Source of the DNA: Nostoc sp. UHCC 0302
Lineage (GTDB): Bacteria > Cyanobacteriota > Cyanobacteriia > Cyanobacteriales > Nostocaceae
Reading direction: 5' to 3'
Length of the DNA: 64,000 bases
Assembly (NCBI RefSeq): GCF_038096175.1
Contig: NZ_CP151099.1
Span: 2,668,501-2,732,500 of the forward strand
The notes under the pieces are model-generated. The model had not been told where the DNA came from. It did no database searches and saw only the letters and a list, made by a program, of their open reading frames with translations. Positions within the stretch are counted from its first letter, which is position 1. The number at the start of each line of letters is the position of its first letter. Shown piece by piece: positions 55,768-63,825 of the stretch. The position numbers and the translations under genes are program-made.

Positions 55768-55962
55768 AAGCGTGCCATTCGCTATCAGCAACTATTAGCA
55801 ATTGGGCAGATACTACGCAGTTTACCATGCCGAGAGATTGACACAGATTATTTGTATGTGTTGTCAGTATGGATTGACCATGCCAAAAGCCGCAGTAATG
55901 CTGGGTTCAAACGGCTGAAACGGTTGCGACCAAAAGGCAGTAAAGATTTTCGGGAGTTTTAG
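55768..55962 (+). pseudogene. Unidentified C-terminal gene fragment
   Basis: An open frame following a stop reads KRAIRYQQLLAIGQILRSLP and then SVWIDHAKSRSNAGFKRLKR before TAG at 55960. It looks like protein sequence (helical, basic) but has no start codon and I cannot name the family. It directly precedes the methylase relic and is probably another relic. Confidence 0.35.
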
Positions 55963-56171
55963 TTTGATGTGTTGATGGCGAATCCGCCCTTTGCCGCTAT
56001 GATTTGGCAAAAAAGCCAGATGGTAAGTGGCAAACTAAGGTAGGGCGCGATATTTTGTTTATTGAGCGCAATTTGGACTTTTTGAAACCGGGGGGTAGAA
56101 TGGCGATGGAAGAAGCCCCTAGTCGAGCGCAATGGTTTGTCAAAACTAACGATGTAATAAGGAAATCTTGA
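55963..56171 (+). pseudogene. N-6 adenine DNA methylase (type I HsdM-like) remnant
   Basis: FDVLMANPPFA contains the NPPF catalytic motif. After a frame change at about 55995 the sequence continues RYDLAKKPDGKWQTKVGRDI, LFIERNLDFLKPGGRMAM, which corresponds to the part of HsdM-type methylases following NPPF. The intervening residues and both ends are missing. Only about 70 codons remain. Typical decay product of a restriction-modification locus. Confidence 0.65.
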
Positions 56172-56335
56172 AAAGCGCGATCCTCGAATTAATTCGTGAC
56201 AATCGAAAAGAAGTCTCTGAATTTCTGGCAGAAATTCTTGAAGACGTGGCAATGGATCAAGCGATCGCTGAAGGTGAAACAACTGAACTAGTTAGCCGTG
56301 AGCCCATCTTTCCACTTTTAGAGCTGAAAGCGTGA
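56168..56335 (+). CDS. Small antitoxin-like protein (orphan)
   Basis: 55 aa from TTG 56168: KSAILELIRDNRKEVSEFLA, then EDVAMDQAIAEGETTELVSR and a hydrophobic end. This resembles small cyanobacterial antitoxins paired with RelE/ParE-type toxins (pattern AIxEGExTExVSRxxxFxxLE). The start of the toxin gene overlaps its stop codon, but only about 10 toxin codons remain. It may now be an orphan antitoxin without partner. Confidence 0.5.
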   Translation: MKSAILELIRDNRKEVSEFLAEILEDVAMDQAIAEGETTELVSREPIFPLLELKA

Positions 56336-56367
56336 AAGTCGAGTTTAGAAAAAGCCTTGGACATTAA
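56332..56367 (+). pseudogene. Truncated RelE/ParE-type toxin start
   Basis: GTG overlapping the antitoxin TGA (GTGA) begins VKVEFRKSLGH and ends at TAA. KVEFRKS is a common N-terminus of RelE-family toxins. The catalytic body is absent. Confidence 0.4.
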
Positions 56368-56727
56368 TCCAACCACTACTACTTAATATCTTGGATTAGC
56401 AATGAAAGCAGTTAAAGCCAGGGCGTGGACAATAGTAAACTGGTAAGCATAGCGGTCTAACAACCCAATTGGAGCGGACTGGCGAAAGATATTGGTGTGG
56501 ATACAGAGGTTACTTGCAGCAGATCAAACGGAACATTAGAAGCCGACGAGAAACGCGTAGGCGTAGCCCGCCGCAGGCATCGCTTGGAAGAAAAACGGAA
56601 TTCGCTATGTTTCGCGTCAAGTTATGCCAGCGATGATTAAAGCCGTCTTTGACAACCTTCCCCACTCCCCACTCATAATATGCGAACATAATTAAGTTGT
56701 AGCTGACTACCTGCACAGAGATTTAAA
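56368..56727. other. Intergenic/relic region
   Basis: Contains GAAACGCGTAGGCGTAGCCC-type dispersed repeat (around 56550). No identifiable gene. Confidence 0.4.
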
Positions 56728-56993
56728 ATGGATACCATTGCAATCCCTGTTCTGAATCGCCCAGTAAATGCCACGGTAGAGATTCCTGTTTCTAAAAGTA
56801 TTACCAATCGGGCATTACTCATCGCTGTCTTAGCGCTAAGTGACTCGATTTTAGAAAATGCCTTATTTAGTGAAGACTGGCATTTGCTGTCACTGGCTTA
56901 AAGCTTCCAAGCCTTGTAATAAAAGACCCTGGTTGTACAGCGAAAACTTCTCCCGATTACTTTACTCAATTTTTCCAAATGTTAGAACAATAA
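56728..56993 (+). pseudogene. aroA: aroA (EPSP synthase) remnant with large internal deletion
   Basis: From ATG 56728 the frame reads EIPVSKSITNRALLIAVLAL and ENALFSED, the N-terminal PEP-site region of EPSP synthase, then hits TAA at 56899. A second frame starting at about 56882 gives AFAVTGLKLPSLVIKDPGCT, AKTSPDYFTQFFQMLEQ and TAA at 56991, the extreme C-terminus. The middle, about 350 residues, is missing and the junction near 56878 is frameshifted. An essential intact aroA must exist elsewhere, so this was a second copy. Confidence 0.82.
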
Positions 56994-57006
56994 AAGGTGA
57001 ATTGCA

Positions 57007-57453
57007 ATGTCAAATATTCGAGAAGGAATGCCTGTACTTGTCCGTCATGAAGGAGACTGGCTAGGAACTTATACAGTAGTTGATACAGCTGGAAATATTC
57101 TAGATAAATATGAATCTCACTTAACTTGTCAGTTCCCAGAAAGTGGCCCTCATCCCTACTACCAAATCAATCGCTACAAGTGGTCTGATGGAAAAAAGGA
57201 GGAGTATGAATTCCCCGGAAGTTATAAAGATAATAAGCTTTGGTTTGATACCGATCGCATTTATGGAAAAGCTTGGGAAGCGGACGATTCCATCGTTATT
57301 TTGCAGTTTTCCTATAAAACAAACCCAGAAATGGGATTGTATGAAATGATTTATATTAGTCCTGACAATAATAATCGTGCGCGGACTTGGCATTGGTTTA
57401 AGAACAATCAAATCTATCAACGCACTTTAATTCAAGAAGAACGGCTAAGATAA
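57007..57453 (+). CDS. DUF3598 family protein
   Basis: 148 aa, ATG start preceded by AAAAGGTGAA. Begins IREGMPVLVRHEGDWLGTYT and continues HLTCQFPESGPHPYYQINRY and FEYDGKxW-like FPGSYKDNKLWFDTDRI, ending TWHWFKNNQIYQRTLIQEER. This fits DUF3598, a calycin-like (lipocalin-fold) cyanobacterial family, some members of which are near natural-product genes. It lies 55 bp before the HisRS gene on the same strand and may form an operon with it. Function unknown. Confidence 0.72.
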   Translation: MSNIREGMPVLVRHEGDWLGTYTVVDTAGNILDKYESHLTCQFPESGPHPYYQINRYKWSDGKKEEYEFPGSYKDNKLWFDTDRIYGKAWEADDSIVILQFSYKTNPEMGLYEMIYISPDNNNRARTWHWFKNNQIYQRTLIQEERLR

Positions 57454-57508
57454 AAAAACTTATCTTGGCTGATCAAGACAAGTTTAGCGATGATAAAAAG
57501 GTACGCGC

Positions 57509-58897
57509 ATGGCAAAAAGTGACAAAATAAACTTTTCTACTCCTAGTGGTTTTCCCGAATTTCTACCTAGCGAAAAGCGTCTAGAATTATATTTGCTAGA
57601 TACCATCCGTAGAGTTTTTGAAAGCTATGGATTTACACCCATCGAAACGCCTGCTGTAGAAAGGTTAGAAGTCCTGCAAGCTAAAGGCAATCAAGGCGAC
57701 AATATCATTTATGGTATTGACCCCATCCTGCCACCAAATCGGCAAGCAGAAAAGGATAGATCAGGTGAAACTGGTTCAGAAGCTAGAGCTTTAAAGTTTG
57801 ACCAAACTGTTCCTTTAGCGGCGTATATTGCGCGTCACCTTAATGAATTAACTTTTCCTTTTGCCCGCTACCAAATGGATGTTGTTTTTCGTGGTGAACG
57901 AGCAAAAGATGGACGTTTTCGTCAGTTCCGTCAGTGCGATATTGATGTAGTTGCGCGTCGTGAACTCAGCTTACTTTATGATGCTCAGATGCCTGCAATT
58001 ATCACTGAAATATTTGAAGCAGTCAATATTGGTGATTTTCTGATTCGCATTAACAATCGTAAAATTCTCACAGGTTTCTTTAAGTCAGTGGGAATTGCAG
58101 AGAACAAAATTAAATCATGTATTGGCATTATTGATAATTTAGAAAAAATCGGCGAAGTTAAAGTTAAGCAGGAATTAGAAAAAGAAGGAATTCTAACAGA
58201 ACAGACACAAAAAATAATTGATTTTATTAAAATTAATGGCACAGTTGATGAGGTAATAGATAAACTCAAACATCTCGCGCAAAATCTGCCAGAAGCCGAG
58301 CAATTTAGTCTAGGAGTTGCTGAAATAGAAACGGTAATTACAGGTGTGCGTAATCTAGGAGTTGCTGAAAATCGGTTTTGTATTGATTTAGCGATCGCTC
58401 GTGGTCTAGATTACTATACTGGTACAGTTTACGAAACAACTCTATTAGGACATGAAGCCTTGGGCAGTATTTGCTCTGGCGGCAGATATGAAGAATTAGT
58501 CGGGACATTTTTAGGCGAGAAAATGCCTGGAGTTGGTATTTCTATTGGCTTAACTCGCTTAATTAGCCGATTGTTAAAAGCTGGTATTCTCAATACCTTA
58601 GCTGCCACACCTGCACAGGTGATGGTAGTGAATATGCAAGAAGATTTAATGCCCACTTATTTAAAAGTGTCACAAAATCTGCGTCAGGCTGGAATTAATG
58701 TTGTAACTAGTTTTGATAAGAAAGGATTAGGTAAACAATTCCAGCTAGCTGATAAACAAGGAATTCAATTTTGCGTAATTATTGGTTCTGAAGAAGCAGC
58801 GGCACAAAAGTCATCGCTCAAAGATTTGAAAACAGGCGAACAAGTAGAAATACCACTTGATAATTTAGCTGAAGAATTAAAACGCAGGCTTCAATGA
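57509..58897 (+). CDS. hisS: Histidyl-tRNA synthetase, archaeal/eukaryotic-like form
   Basis: 462 aa class II synthetase: motif 1 region FPEFLPSEKRLELYLLDTIR, motif 2 FRGERAKDGRFRQFRQCDID, histidine-binding ARGLDYYTGTVYET, motif 3 around GVGISIGLTRL and an anticodon-binding domain at the C-terminus (from about 375). The QCDID wording of motif 2 and the insertion before LKFDQTVPLAAYIARHL are more like archaeal, eukaryotic and some bacterial second HisRS forms than like E. coli HisS. It charges tRNA-His; a second, standard HisS is likely elsewhere in the genome. Adjacent to a DUF3598 gene and an aroA relic. Confidence 0.88.
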   Translation: MAKSDKINFSTPSGFPEFLPSEKRLELYLLDTIRRVFESYGFTPIETPAVERLEVLQAKGNQGDNIIYGIDPILPPNRQAEKDRSGETGSEARALKFDQTVPLAAYIARHLNELTFPFARYQMDVVFRGERAKDGRFRQFRQCDIDVVARRELSLLYDAQMPAIITEIFEAVNIGDFLIRINNRKILTGFFKSVGIAENKIKSCIGIIDNLEKIGEVKVKQELEKEGILTEQTQKIIDFIKINGTVDEVIDKLKHLAQNLPEAEQFSLGVAEIETVITGVRNLGVAENRFCIDLAIARGLDYYTGTVYETTLLGHEALGSICSGGRYEELVGTFLGEKMPGVGISIGLTRLISRLLKAGILNTLAATPAQVMVVNMQEDLMPTYLKVSQNLRQAGINVVTSFDKKGLGKQFQLADKQGIQFCVIIGSEEAAAQKSSLKDLKTGEQVEIPLDNLAEELKRRLQ

Positions 58898-59322
58898 TTT
58901 AGCTGATTTGGAAAAGAAAGGGATAGAGAGTTTTTTCTTGAACAGCCAACACACAGGTTAATAAGTTTCTTGAAGTTTTGAGGAGGCGAAAATTTATATT
59001 TTCAAGGAGATTGGTAGGATACTTATACAATTATTTATGTGTTGGAAGTAATGATAATATAGCGGTTTGCAGTTGAATCCAATACAGACCTAACCCCCAG
59101 CCCCTTCCCTACAAGGGAAGGGTAGTAATACTAATTCACGAAAATCTTGATACATATAGATTTCTCGTAGTGGCATGGCAATGCCATGCCACTACCAGTG
59201 TATTTGTATCATTATTAAAATGAAATGGTATAAGCCTCAAAGCCTCTGTGCCTTGTAGGAGAGAAGTTTGGAGAGAGGTCAGAATGTATTCTATCTAAAC
59301 GAGAAGCGCTACATAAAAAATT
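58898..59322. other. Intergenic region with dispersed repeat and palindrome
   Basis: 425 bp. Contains AGCGGTTTGCAGTTGAATCC (59059) with the C-rich tract repeat that follows it elsewhere, and the palindrome at 59167-59195. No gene. Confidence 0.5.
59167..59195. repeat. 29-bp palindrome, 14-bp perfect arms
   Basis: GTAGTGGCATGGCA, one base, then its exact complement. Lies upstream of the HpaI gene. Confidence 0.75.
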
Positions 59323-60117
59323 ATGTTCAGACCTAATAGGCTGAAGAAAATGCTCCAAACCGATTCCAAACCAATCGGTTGCTGGATTTTTTTCTCAGAT
59401 GCTGACTCAATCGAACTTCTTTCTATGTGTGGATTTGATGCTTTTATCATCGACCACGAACATGGCGCTACGGATATGCACGTCCTAGTAGAGCAACTCC
59501 GCGCTGCCCAGGCTACAGATGCTACCTGTATTTTGCGTGTGCCTTCAGACGATCCAGTCTATATCAAGCGAGCCTTGGACATGGGCGTGGAAGGTATACT
59601 CGTTCCGACTGTAGAATCAGCTGATGAAGCGCGAGCAATTGTTGCTGCTACTCGCTATCGACCTCATGGCGGACACCGAGGTGTTGGTTATCCTGAGAGC
59701 CGAGCAGCCAACTGGGGTTTGGCAGAGCTAGAGTATCCTGCCAACTATCGAGAGAACCTACTTGTAGCCGTGATCGTTGAAACCCGTCGAGGTTTCGAGA
59801 ATGTTAGGGAAATTGCCGCAGTTGAAGGGATCGATATGGTATTTCTAGGAGCAGGCGATCTGATGGCAGACATCGCGGAAGATTTTGCTGCACTGACTAA
59901 GTTAGGAACTTACAATAATTCAGAACTTGACCGATTGATGGCGGAAGCTGAAGCGATAGTTCGCTCCACCCCCAATTGTTGGCTTGGGGGTGTCAGTCGC
60001 AATGCCGCAGGAGGTGGCGAACTGTTCGCTAAGGGCTATGATTTTGTGCTACCTGCTGCTGATTGCTGGATGCTGTCGGATGCAGCGCATTCAATTGTCA
60101 CTGCCATGAAAGGTTAA
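59323..60117 (+). CDS. HpcH/HpaI aldolase family protein
   Basis: 264 aa class II pyruvate aldolase-like TIM barrel. Catalytic His in IIDHEHGATD, Arg in CILRVPSDDP, metal ligands Glu in VIVETRRGFENV and Asp in FLGAGDLMAD. The family splits 4-hydroxy-2-oxo acids into pyruvate and an aldehyde (HpaI, RhmA, GarL). GVGYPESRAANWG lies at the interface loop. It precedes a RidA gene by 33 bp on the same strand, so co-transcription is likely. Substrate unknown. Confidence 0.9.
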   Translation: MFRPNRLKKMLQTDSKPIGCWIFFSDADSIELLSMCGFDAFIIDHEHGATDMHVLVEQLRAAQATDATCILRVPSDDPVYIKRALDMGVEGILVPTVESADEARAIVAATRYRPHGGHRGVGYPESRAANWGLAELEYPANYRENLLVAVIVETRRGFENVREIAAVEGIDMVFLGAGDLMADIAEDFAALTKLGTYNNSELDRLMAEAEAIVRSTPNCWLGGVSRNAAGGGELFAKGYDFVLPAADCWMLSDAAHSIVTAMKG

Positions 60118-60150
60118 AATTTTCAGTTTAAAAAGTGTGGAGCTACTTAG

Positions 60151-60609
60151 ATGGCGAAGACTCGTGAAGTAATTATTCCCAAAGGGATGGAAATCTTATA
60201 CGAAAAGTATCACTATTGCCCTGGCATTAAGGTAGGCAATACATTATATATCTCAGGACAGGTGGGACGCGATGAAAATTTACAGGTAGTAGAGGGAGTA
60301 GAAGCCCAATTTATTCAGACTTTTGAGAATGTGAAAAAGGTACTTTCAGCAGCAGGAGCCACTTTTGACGATGTGGTAGAGATGATTACTTACCATGTGA
60401 CAGGGGTAAATCTTGGGAATTTGCCAGATCAGCCTTCTAATGCTTCTGAGCAACAACAGTTTAGTATTCCACACCTGCCGCTGTTTATCAAAGTAAAAGA
60501 TCGCTATTTCACTAATCAATTCCCTACTTGGACGGGATTTGGGATAACTGCTTTATCTACACCAGGACTAATCGTAGAGATTAAGTGTACAGCAGTACTA
60601 GAAAATTAG
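60151..60609 (+). CDS. RidA (YjgF/YER057c/UK114) family protein
   Basis: 152 aa. Conserved core GNTLYISGQVGRDENLQVVE, then QTFENVKKVLSAAGATFDDV and the C-terminal GLIVEIKCTAVLE. Canonical RidA hydrolyses reactive enamines/imines using an Arg before the last strand (family xRxxVxV). Here that part reads FPTWTGFGITAL, without Arg, so it belongs to another Rid branch. These branches are often found in catabolic operons, including aminomuconate deaminase types. Follows the HpaI gene. Confidence 0.88.
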   Translation: MAKTREVIIPKGMEILYEKYHYCPGIKVGNTLYISGQVGRDENLQVVEGVEAQFIQTFENVKKVLSAAGATFDDVVEMITYHVTGVNLGNLPDQPSNASEQQQFSIPHLPLFIKVKDRYFTNQFPTWTGFGITALSTPGLIVEIKCTAVLEN

Positions 60610-60617
60610 AACCTGAA

Positions 60618-61439
60618 CTATTCCGAATTGTTCAGAAATTCGATTACTGCCTGCGCTACTTCTTCAGCTATCTGATTCATCATGCAAATTGTTCCTTGTG
60701 AAAATTCAACGACTTTGCCATGAGGAATTGCTTGAGAAAGAAAATAGCGATCGCCAGCTTTTGCTAAGCTCAGTCTTTCAAATTCTTTGACATCATCCAT
60801 TCCCCAAATAATCAGAGTTGGACACTTGATGGAACGAAATCTTTCTGGTGCATCTAGACAGTAATTGCCTACCGCCCAAACTGCGTACAAAGGATGACCA
60901 AAACATTTTAAATCGTCTAATACCCAACGGTGATTTAATTCGGCAGAGCCTACGTATCGAGAACGGGCTAACCATCTTTTCATGAGGTGAGAGCCATCTT
61001 CTTCGATTTTAAAACCTTCCTCAAACATTCTAAATAGCTCTGCTTGTCCTCCTTCACCAAAACCAGCCACGTTACCTAAGATGAGTTTTTCAATGCGATC
61101 GCTATAAGTTGCTGCTATTTCTCCAGCCACAAAAGCACCTGTATGGTTTCCCAGAATACTCGTTTTTTCTATACCTAATTCATCTAAAAGTGCGATCGCC
61201 GTTTTCGCGTAGTCGGCAACTGTATACATTCTCGGTGGTTTATCCGAATCACCAAACCCCATCAAATCCATTGCTATGACTCGTCTGTGTTGAGCAAGGA
61301 TAGGCATGAGTTCGCGATATTCGTCACTACTGCGGGGGTTCATGTGGAGTAAAAGTATGGGTTCACCCTCGCCACCGATTCGATAAAGAATCTGTCCATC
61401 TTCTGTGTCTAAAAAAGCTCGTTTAATTTTTTGGTTCAT
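60618..61439 (-). CDS. Alpha/beta hydrolase fold protein with non-standard catalytic residues
   Basis: 273 aa from ATG 61439. Fold signatures: PILLLHMNPRSSDEY (oxyanion region), VIAMDLMGFGDSDKP and KCPTLIIWGMDDVKEF (acid Asp). The nucleophile elbow reads GNHTGAF instead of GxSxG, with His at the nucleophile position. The place of the catalytic His near the end reads FSQGTICMMNQ, with Thr. Both changes are shared in part by the paralogue at 63826, so they look like a family trait. Converges on the RidA gene (8-bp gap). Follows the BKACE gene by 105 bp. Confidence 0.85.
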   Translation of the reverse strand: MNQKIKRAFLDTEDGQILYRIGGEGEPILLLHMNPRSSDEYRELMPILAQHRRVIAMDLMGFGDSDKPPRMYTVADYAKTAIALLDELGIEKTSILGNHTGAFVAGEIAATYSDRIEKLILGNVAGFGEGGQAELFRMFEEGFKIEEDGSHLMKRWLARSRYVGSAELNHRWVLDDLKCFGHPLYAVWAVGNYCLDAPERFRSIKCPTLIIWGMDDVKEFERLSLAKAGDRYFLSQAIPHGKVVEFSQGTICMMNQIAEEVAQAVIEFLNNSE

Positions 61440-61544
61440 TCTATTTGAGCGATCGCAGTTACATTCCCTATAGGTGGGCATTGCCCACCCTACATTCTAG
61501 ATCCCAATTCATTACCAAAATTTGCTGCTATACTCATCCCAGCT

Positions 61545-62468
61545 TTAGTTGACAGTTGCCTGTAACTTTTCTGTTTGGGAAGCTCGCAGTGGCATCTTTA
61601 GAATTTTGCGTGCCTGCGCTGGCGTTGCAACTTCTCGACCGAGCGTATGTGCCATCTTTGCAACCTTGTCCACTAACTCGCCATTGTGCGGCTTGCCAAA
61701 GCGACTGTAAGCATAATCTCCAAGTCCGATTCCGACGTGTCCGCCAAGCGTGATTGCCCAGGATGCCACCCGCATCACGTCTCCATTCCAGCAAAGCGCC
61801 AACCACTGGTTACCAGCAGGAACCTCAGCCACAAACGCTTGCAAACCCGATATAGTAGCCGCAGCTCCAGCCGGCATCACTTCCCCAGTAAAGACAAACT
61901 CCCAAAGCGTTTGCTGTGGCAGAAGTCCCATTTCCTGGAAGCAACGCGCTGTTCGCATTTGCCCTACGTCCCAACAGACTGAACTGACGTAGAGATTGTG
62001 TTCTTTGAATACTTCAAGCACTGCCATGAGGTTAGCGCGGGTATTAACGTAGACTTGATCATAGGTAGTAAACTGTTTCGTCTGAGGATTCCAGAAGTCC
62101 ACGTTGAGCGACCCAAAATCTACTGGAGCCATGTCAACCCGCAGCACTGGATCGTCATTCACTGCCAAGATGTGCCGGACGCGATCCTCTACCTGATTCT
62201 GTGTAATGTAGCCAAGCGTCGGATGAATTAGGAGATCCGTCTGTTCGCGAATTCCCTGTATAACTTCGAGATAGAGTTCAACTTCGTTGCGCGGTTTTCC
62301 ACTATCTGGGTCTCGCCCGTGCCAATGAAAAATTGAAGCCCCTGCTTCCCAGGCGCGAACTGCTTCGCGGATGATTTCTTTTGGAGAGTAGGGTAAAGCA
62401 GGATTGTCTTCGCGATAAGCTATTTCGTTACAACGACACTCGATAATCAGGGGTAATTCGTCATTCAT
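61545..62468 (-). CDS. BKACE family protein (3-keto-5-aminohexanoate cleavage enzyme family)
   Basis: 307 aa TIM-barrel enzyme. Zn-binding pair in ASIFHWHGRDPDSGKP; further LLIHPTLGYI, PVDFGSLN and a C-terminal GHVGIGLGDYAYSRFGKPHN. BKACE enzymes condense a beta-keto acid with acetyl-CoA to give acetoacetate plus a new CoA ester; the known type acts in lysine fermentation, others on varied beta-keto acids. First gene of a probable two-gene unit with the alpha/beta hydrolase. Substrate unknown. Confidence 0.9.
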   Translation of the reverse strand: MNDELPLIIECRCNEIAYREDNPALPYSPKEIIREAVRAWEAGASIFHWHGRDPDSGKPRNEVELYLEVIQGIREQTDLLIHPTLGYITQNQVEDRVRHILAVNDDPVLRVDMAPVDFGSLNVDFWNPQTKQFTTYDQVYVNTRANLMAVLEVFKEHNLYVSSVCWDVGQMRTARCFQEMGLLPQQTLWEFVFTGEVMPAGAAATISGLQAFVAEVPAGNQWLALCWNGDVMRVASWAITLGGHVGIGLGDYAYSRFGKPHNGELVDKVAKMAHTLGREVATPAQARKILKMPLRASQTEKLQATVN

Positions 62469-62633
62469 TGTCTTCTTCCTAAGTAGTCGTCATGAACTGC
62501 GTACGCCAGAACGGATGAAAAAGGGGCTAGAGGCTAGTATTTTTTACTCAGTACGCTGCTCAACGTCCCGCTACCCCTAACAGAACTTTTTCAAGTCAGG
62601 TACAGTATTGTCATATATACCTGGAGATACCTA

Positions 62634-63095
62634 ATGATTAGAACAAGTAATTTTTTTGGTATTCTTTGTGGATTAGCGGTTTCAGCTTTGATTTTACCAT
62701 TAGCTGCTTTTTCACAGTTTGAAACCCTTGCAGTTTCAGCACAGCCTCTACCAAATAATCCGGCTACTACCCAATCTAAGAAAGCAGTCGCACGTATTTG
62801 GCATGGTACAACCCTGACATCGAAAGCAGACGAATATTATGCTTATTTGTTAGAAGCTGGTATTAAAAAAATCCAATCAATTCCTGGTAATTTGGGAGTG
62901 CAAGTACTTCGCCGTACTGATGGCGATAACACAGAATTTACTGTTATCTCTTACTGGGAATCACGCGATGCAATTCGCAAGTTTGCTGGTAATGATATTG
63001 AAAAAGTTAGTCCTCTTCCGAAAGATAACGAATATCTCATAAAACCGGAAACCAAAGTTAAACACTTTGATGTATTGTTCAGCGATCGCAAATAA
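62634..63095 (+). CDS. Secreted antibiotic biosynthesis monooxygenase (ABM) domain protein
   Basis: 153 aa, ATG start with TGGAGA upstream. Signal peptide: ILCGLAVSALILPLAAFSQF. The mature part is a single ferredoxin-like ABM domain: ARIWHGTTLTSKADEYYAYL, then IPGNLGVQVLRRTDGDNTEF and VISYWESRDAIRKFAG. ABM domains bind heme or aromatic compounds, and many small ones are quinol monooxygenases; export is unusual. Divergent from the BKACE gene by 165 bp. Confidence 0.8.
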   Translation: MIRTSNFFGILCGLAVSALILPLAAFSQFETLAVSAQPLPNNPATTQSKKAVARIWHGTTLTSKADEYYAYLLEAGIKKIQSIPGNLGVQVLRRTDGDNTEFTVISYWESRDAIRKFAGNDIEKVSPLPKDNEYLIKPETKVKHFDVLFSDRK

Positions 63096-63110
63096 TTTTA
63101 GATCAAAATG

Positions 63111-63261
63111 TAGGGTTCAGTTAAGCCTAAAACTCTTTGTTAATAGTCAATTTTACGAACCGCATACTCCTACGGAGAAGCAAGCTATGCGTTAGCGTCT
63201 CGTTAGAGAAGGACGCTAAGGACGCAAAGAGAAGGAAGGAATGCTTAACTAAACTGTATTG
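63111..63261. mobile_element. MITE family 1, copy 2 (degenerate)
   Basis: Left end TAGGGTTCAGTTAAG and right end CTTAACTAAACTGTATTG match the 12328 copy with several changes. Interior AACTCTTTGTTAATAGTCAA and TTAGCGTCTCGTTAGAGAAG align with it, with a 20-30 bp extra repeat piece (CTACGGAGAAGCAAGC). No clear target duplication remains; its right end abuts the 63-bp array. Confidence 0.75.
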
Positions 63262-63533
63262 GCTACAGCCTGCGCGAAACACGGAAACGTTAAGGCAGAA
63301 GCTCTTACAGTGAAGACGGAAGTTGCTACAGCTTGCGCGAAACACGGAAACGTTAAAGCAGAAGCTCTTGCAGGGAAGACGGAAGTCGTTACAGCTTGCG
63401 CGAAACACGGAAACGTTAAAGCAGAAGCTCTTGCAGGGAAGACGGAAGTCGCTACAGCCTGCGCGAAACACGGAAACGTTAAAGCAGAAGCTCTTGCAGG
63501 GAAGACGGAAGTTGCTACAGACTGCGCGAAACT
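63262..63533. repeat. 63-bp tandem repeat array, about 4.3 units
   Basis: Unit starts (TGCGCGAAAC) at 63271, 63334, 63397, 63460 and partial 63523, exactly 63 bp apart. Shares TGCGCGAAACACGGAAACGT with the array at 5792-6410, while the middle 21-bp blocks differ (GCTCTTGCAGGGAAGACG). Open in several frames; no start signals. Confidence 0.92.
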
Positions 63534-63650
63534 GACATACAAGGGTGTGTTGTCGCGTAACGCAACGCACCTTCAATAATTTCGTGTCTCTTGTAATACT
63601 TATTTAGCTAATACCAATTCAATTAATGATTGCAACACATCTTTGGGTGA

Positions 63651-63670
63651 AGACGCGATGAATCGCGTCT
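63651..63670. repeat. Hairpin AGACGCGAT/ATCGCGTCT
   Basis: Nine-base perfect arms, 2-base loop, downstream of the repeat array. Likely dispersed palindromic repeat; could terminate transcription of the edge gene. The rest of 63534-63825 shows no gene. Confidence 0.6.
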
Positions 63671-63825
63671 CTACAACATGGTTTATTTGTCACATTCTTT
63701 TTAAATGTGTATAAAATATAGCCATATTTATATAGATTAAGACAGTGTTTATTGCTAAAAGCCTTGAAGTAACTAGGTTTTTACTCAGAACTCAGCATTT
63801 ATTACTTAGTACTTTGCTATACTTA

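Noticed and set aside
63127-63579. Frames of 97-149 codons through the second array
   Set aside because: Same artefact as at the first array; several frames on both strands are open.
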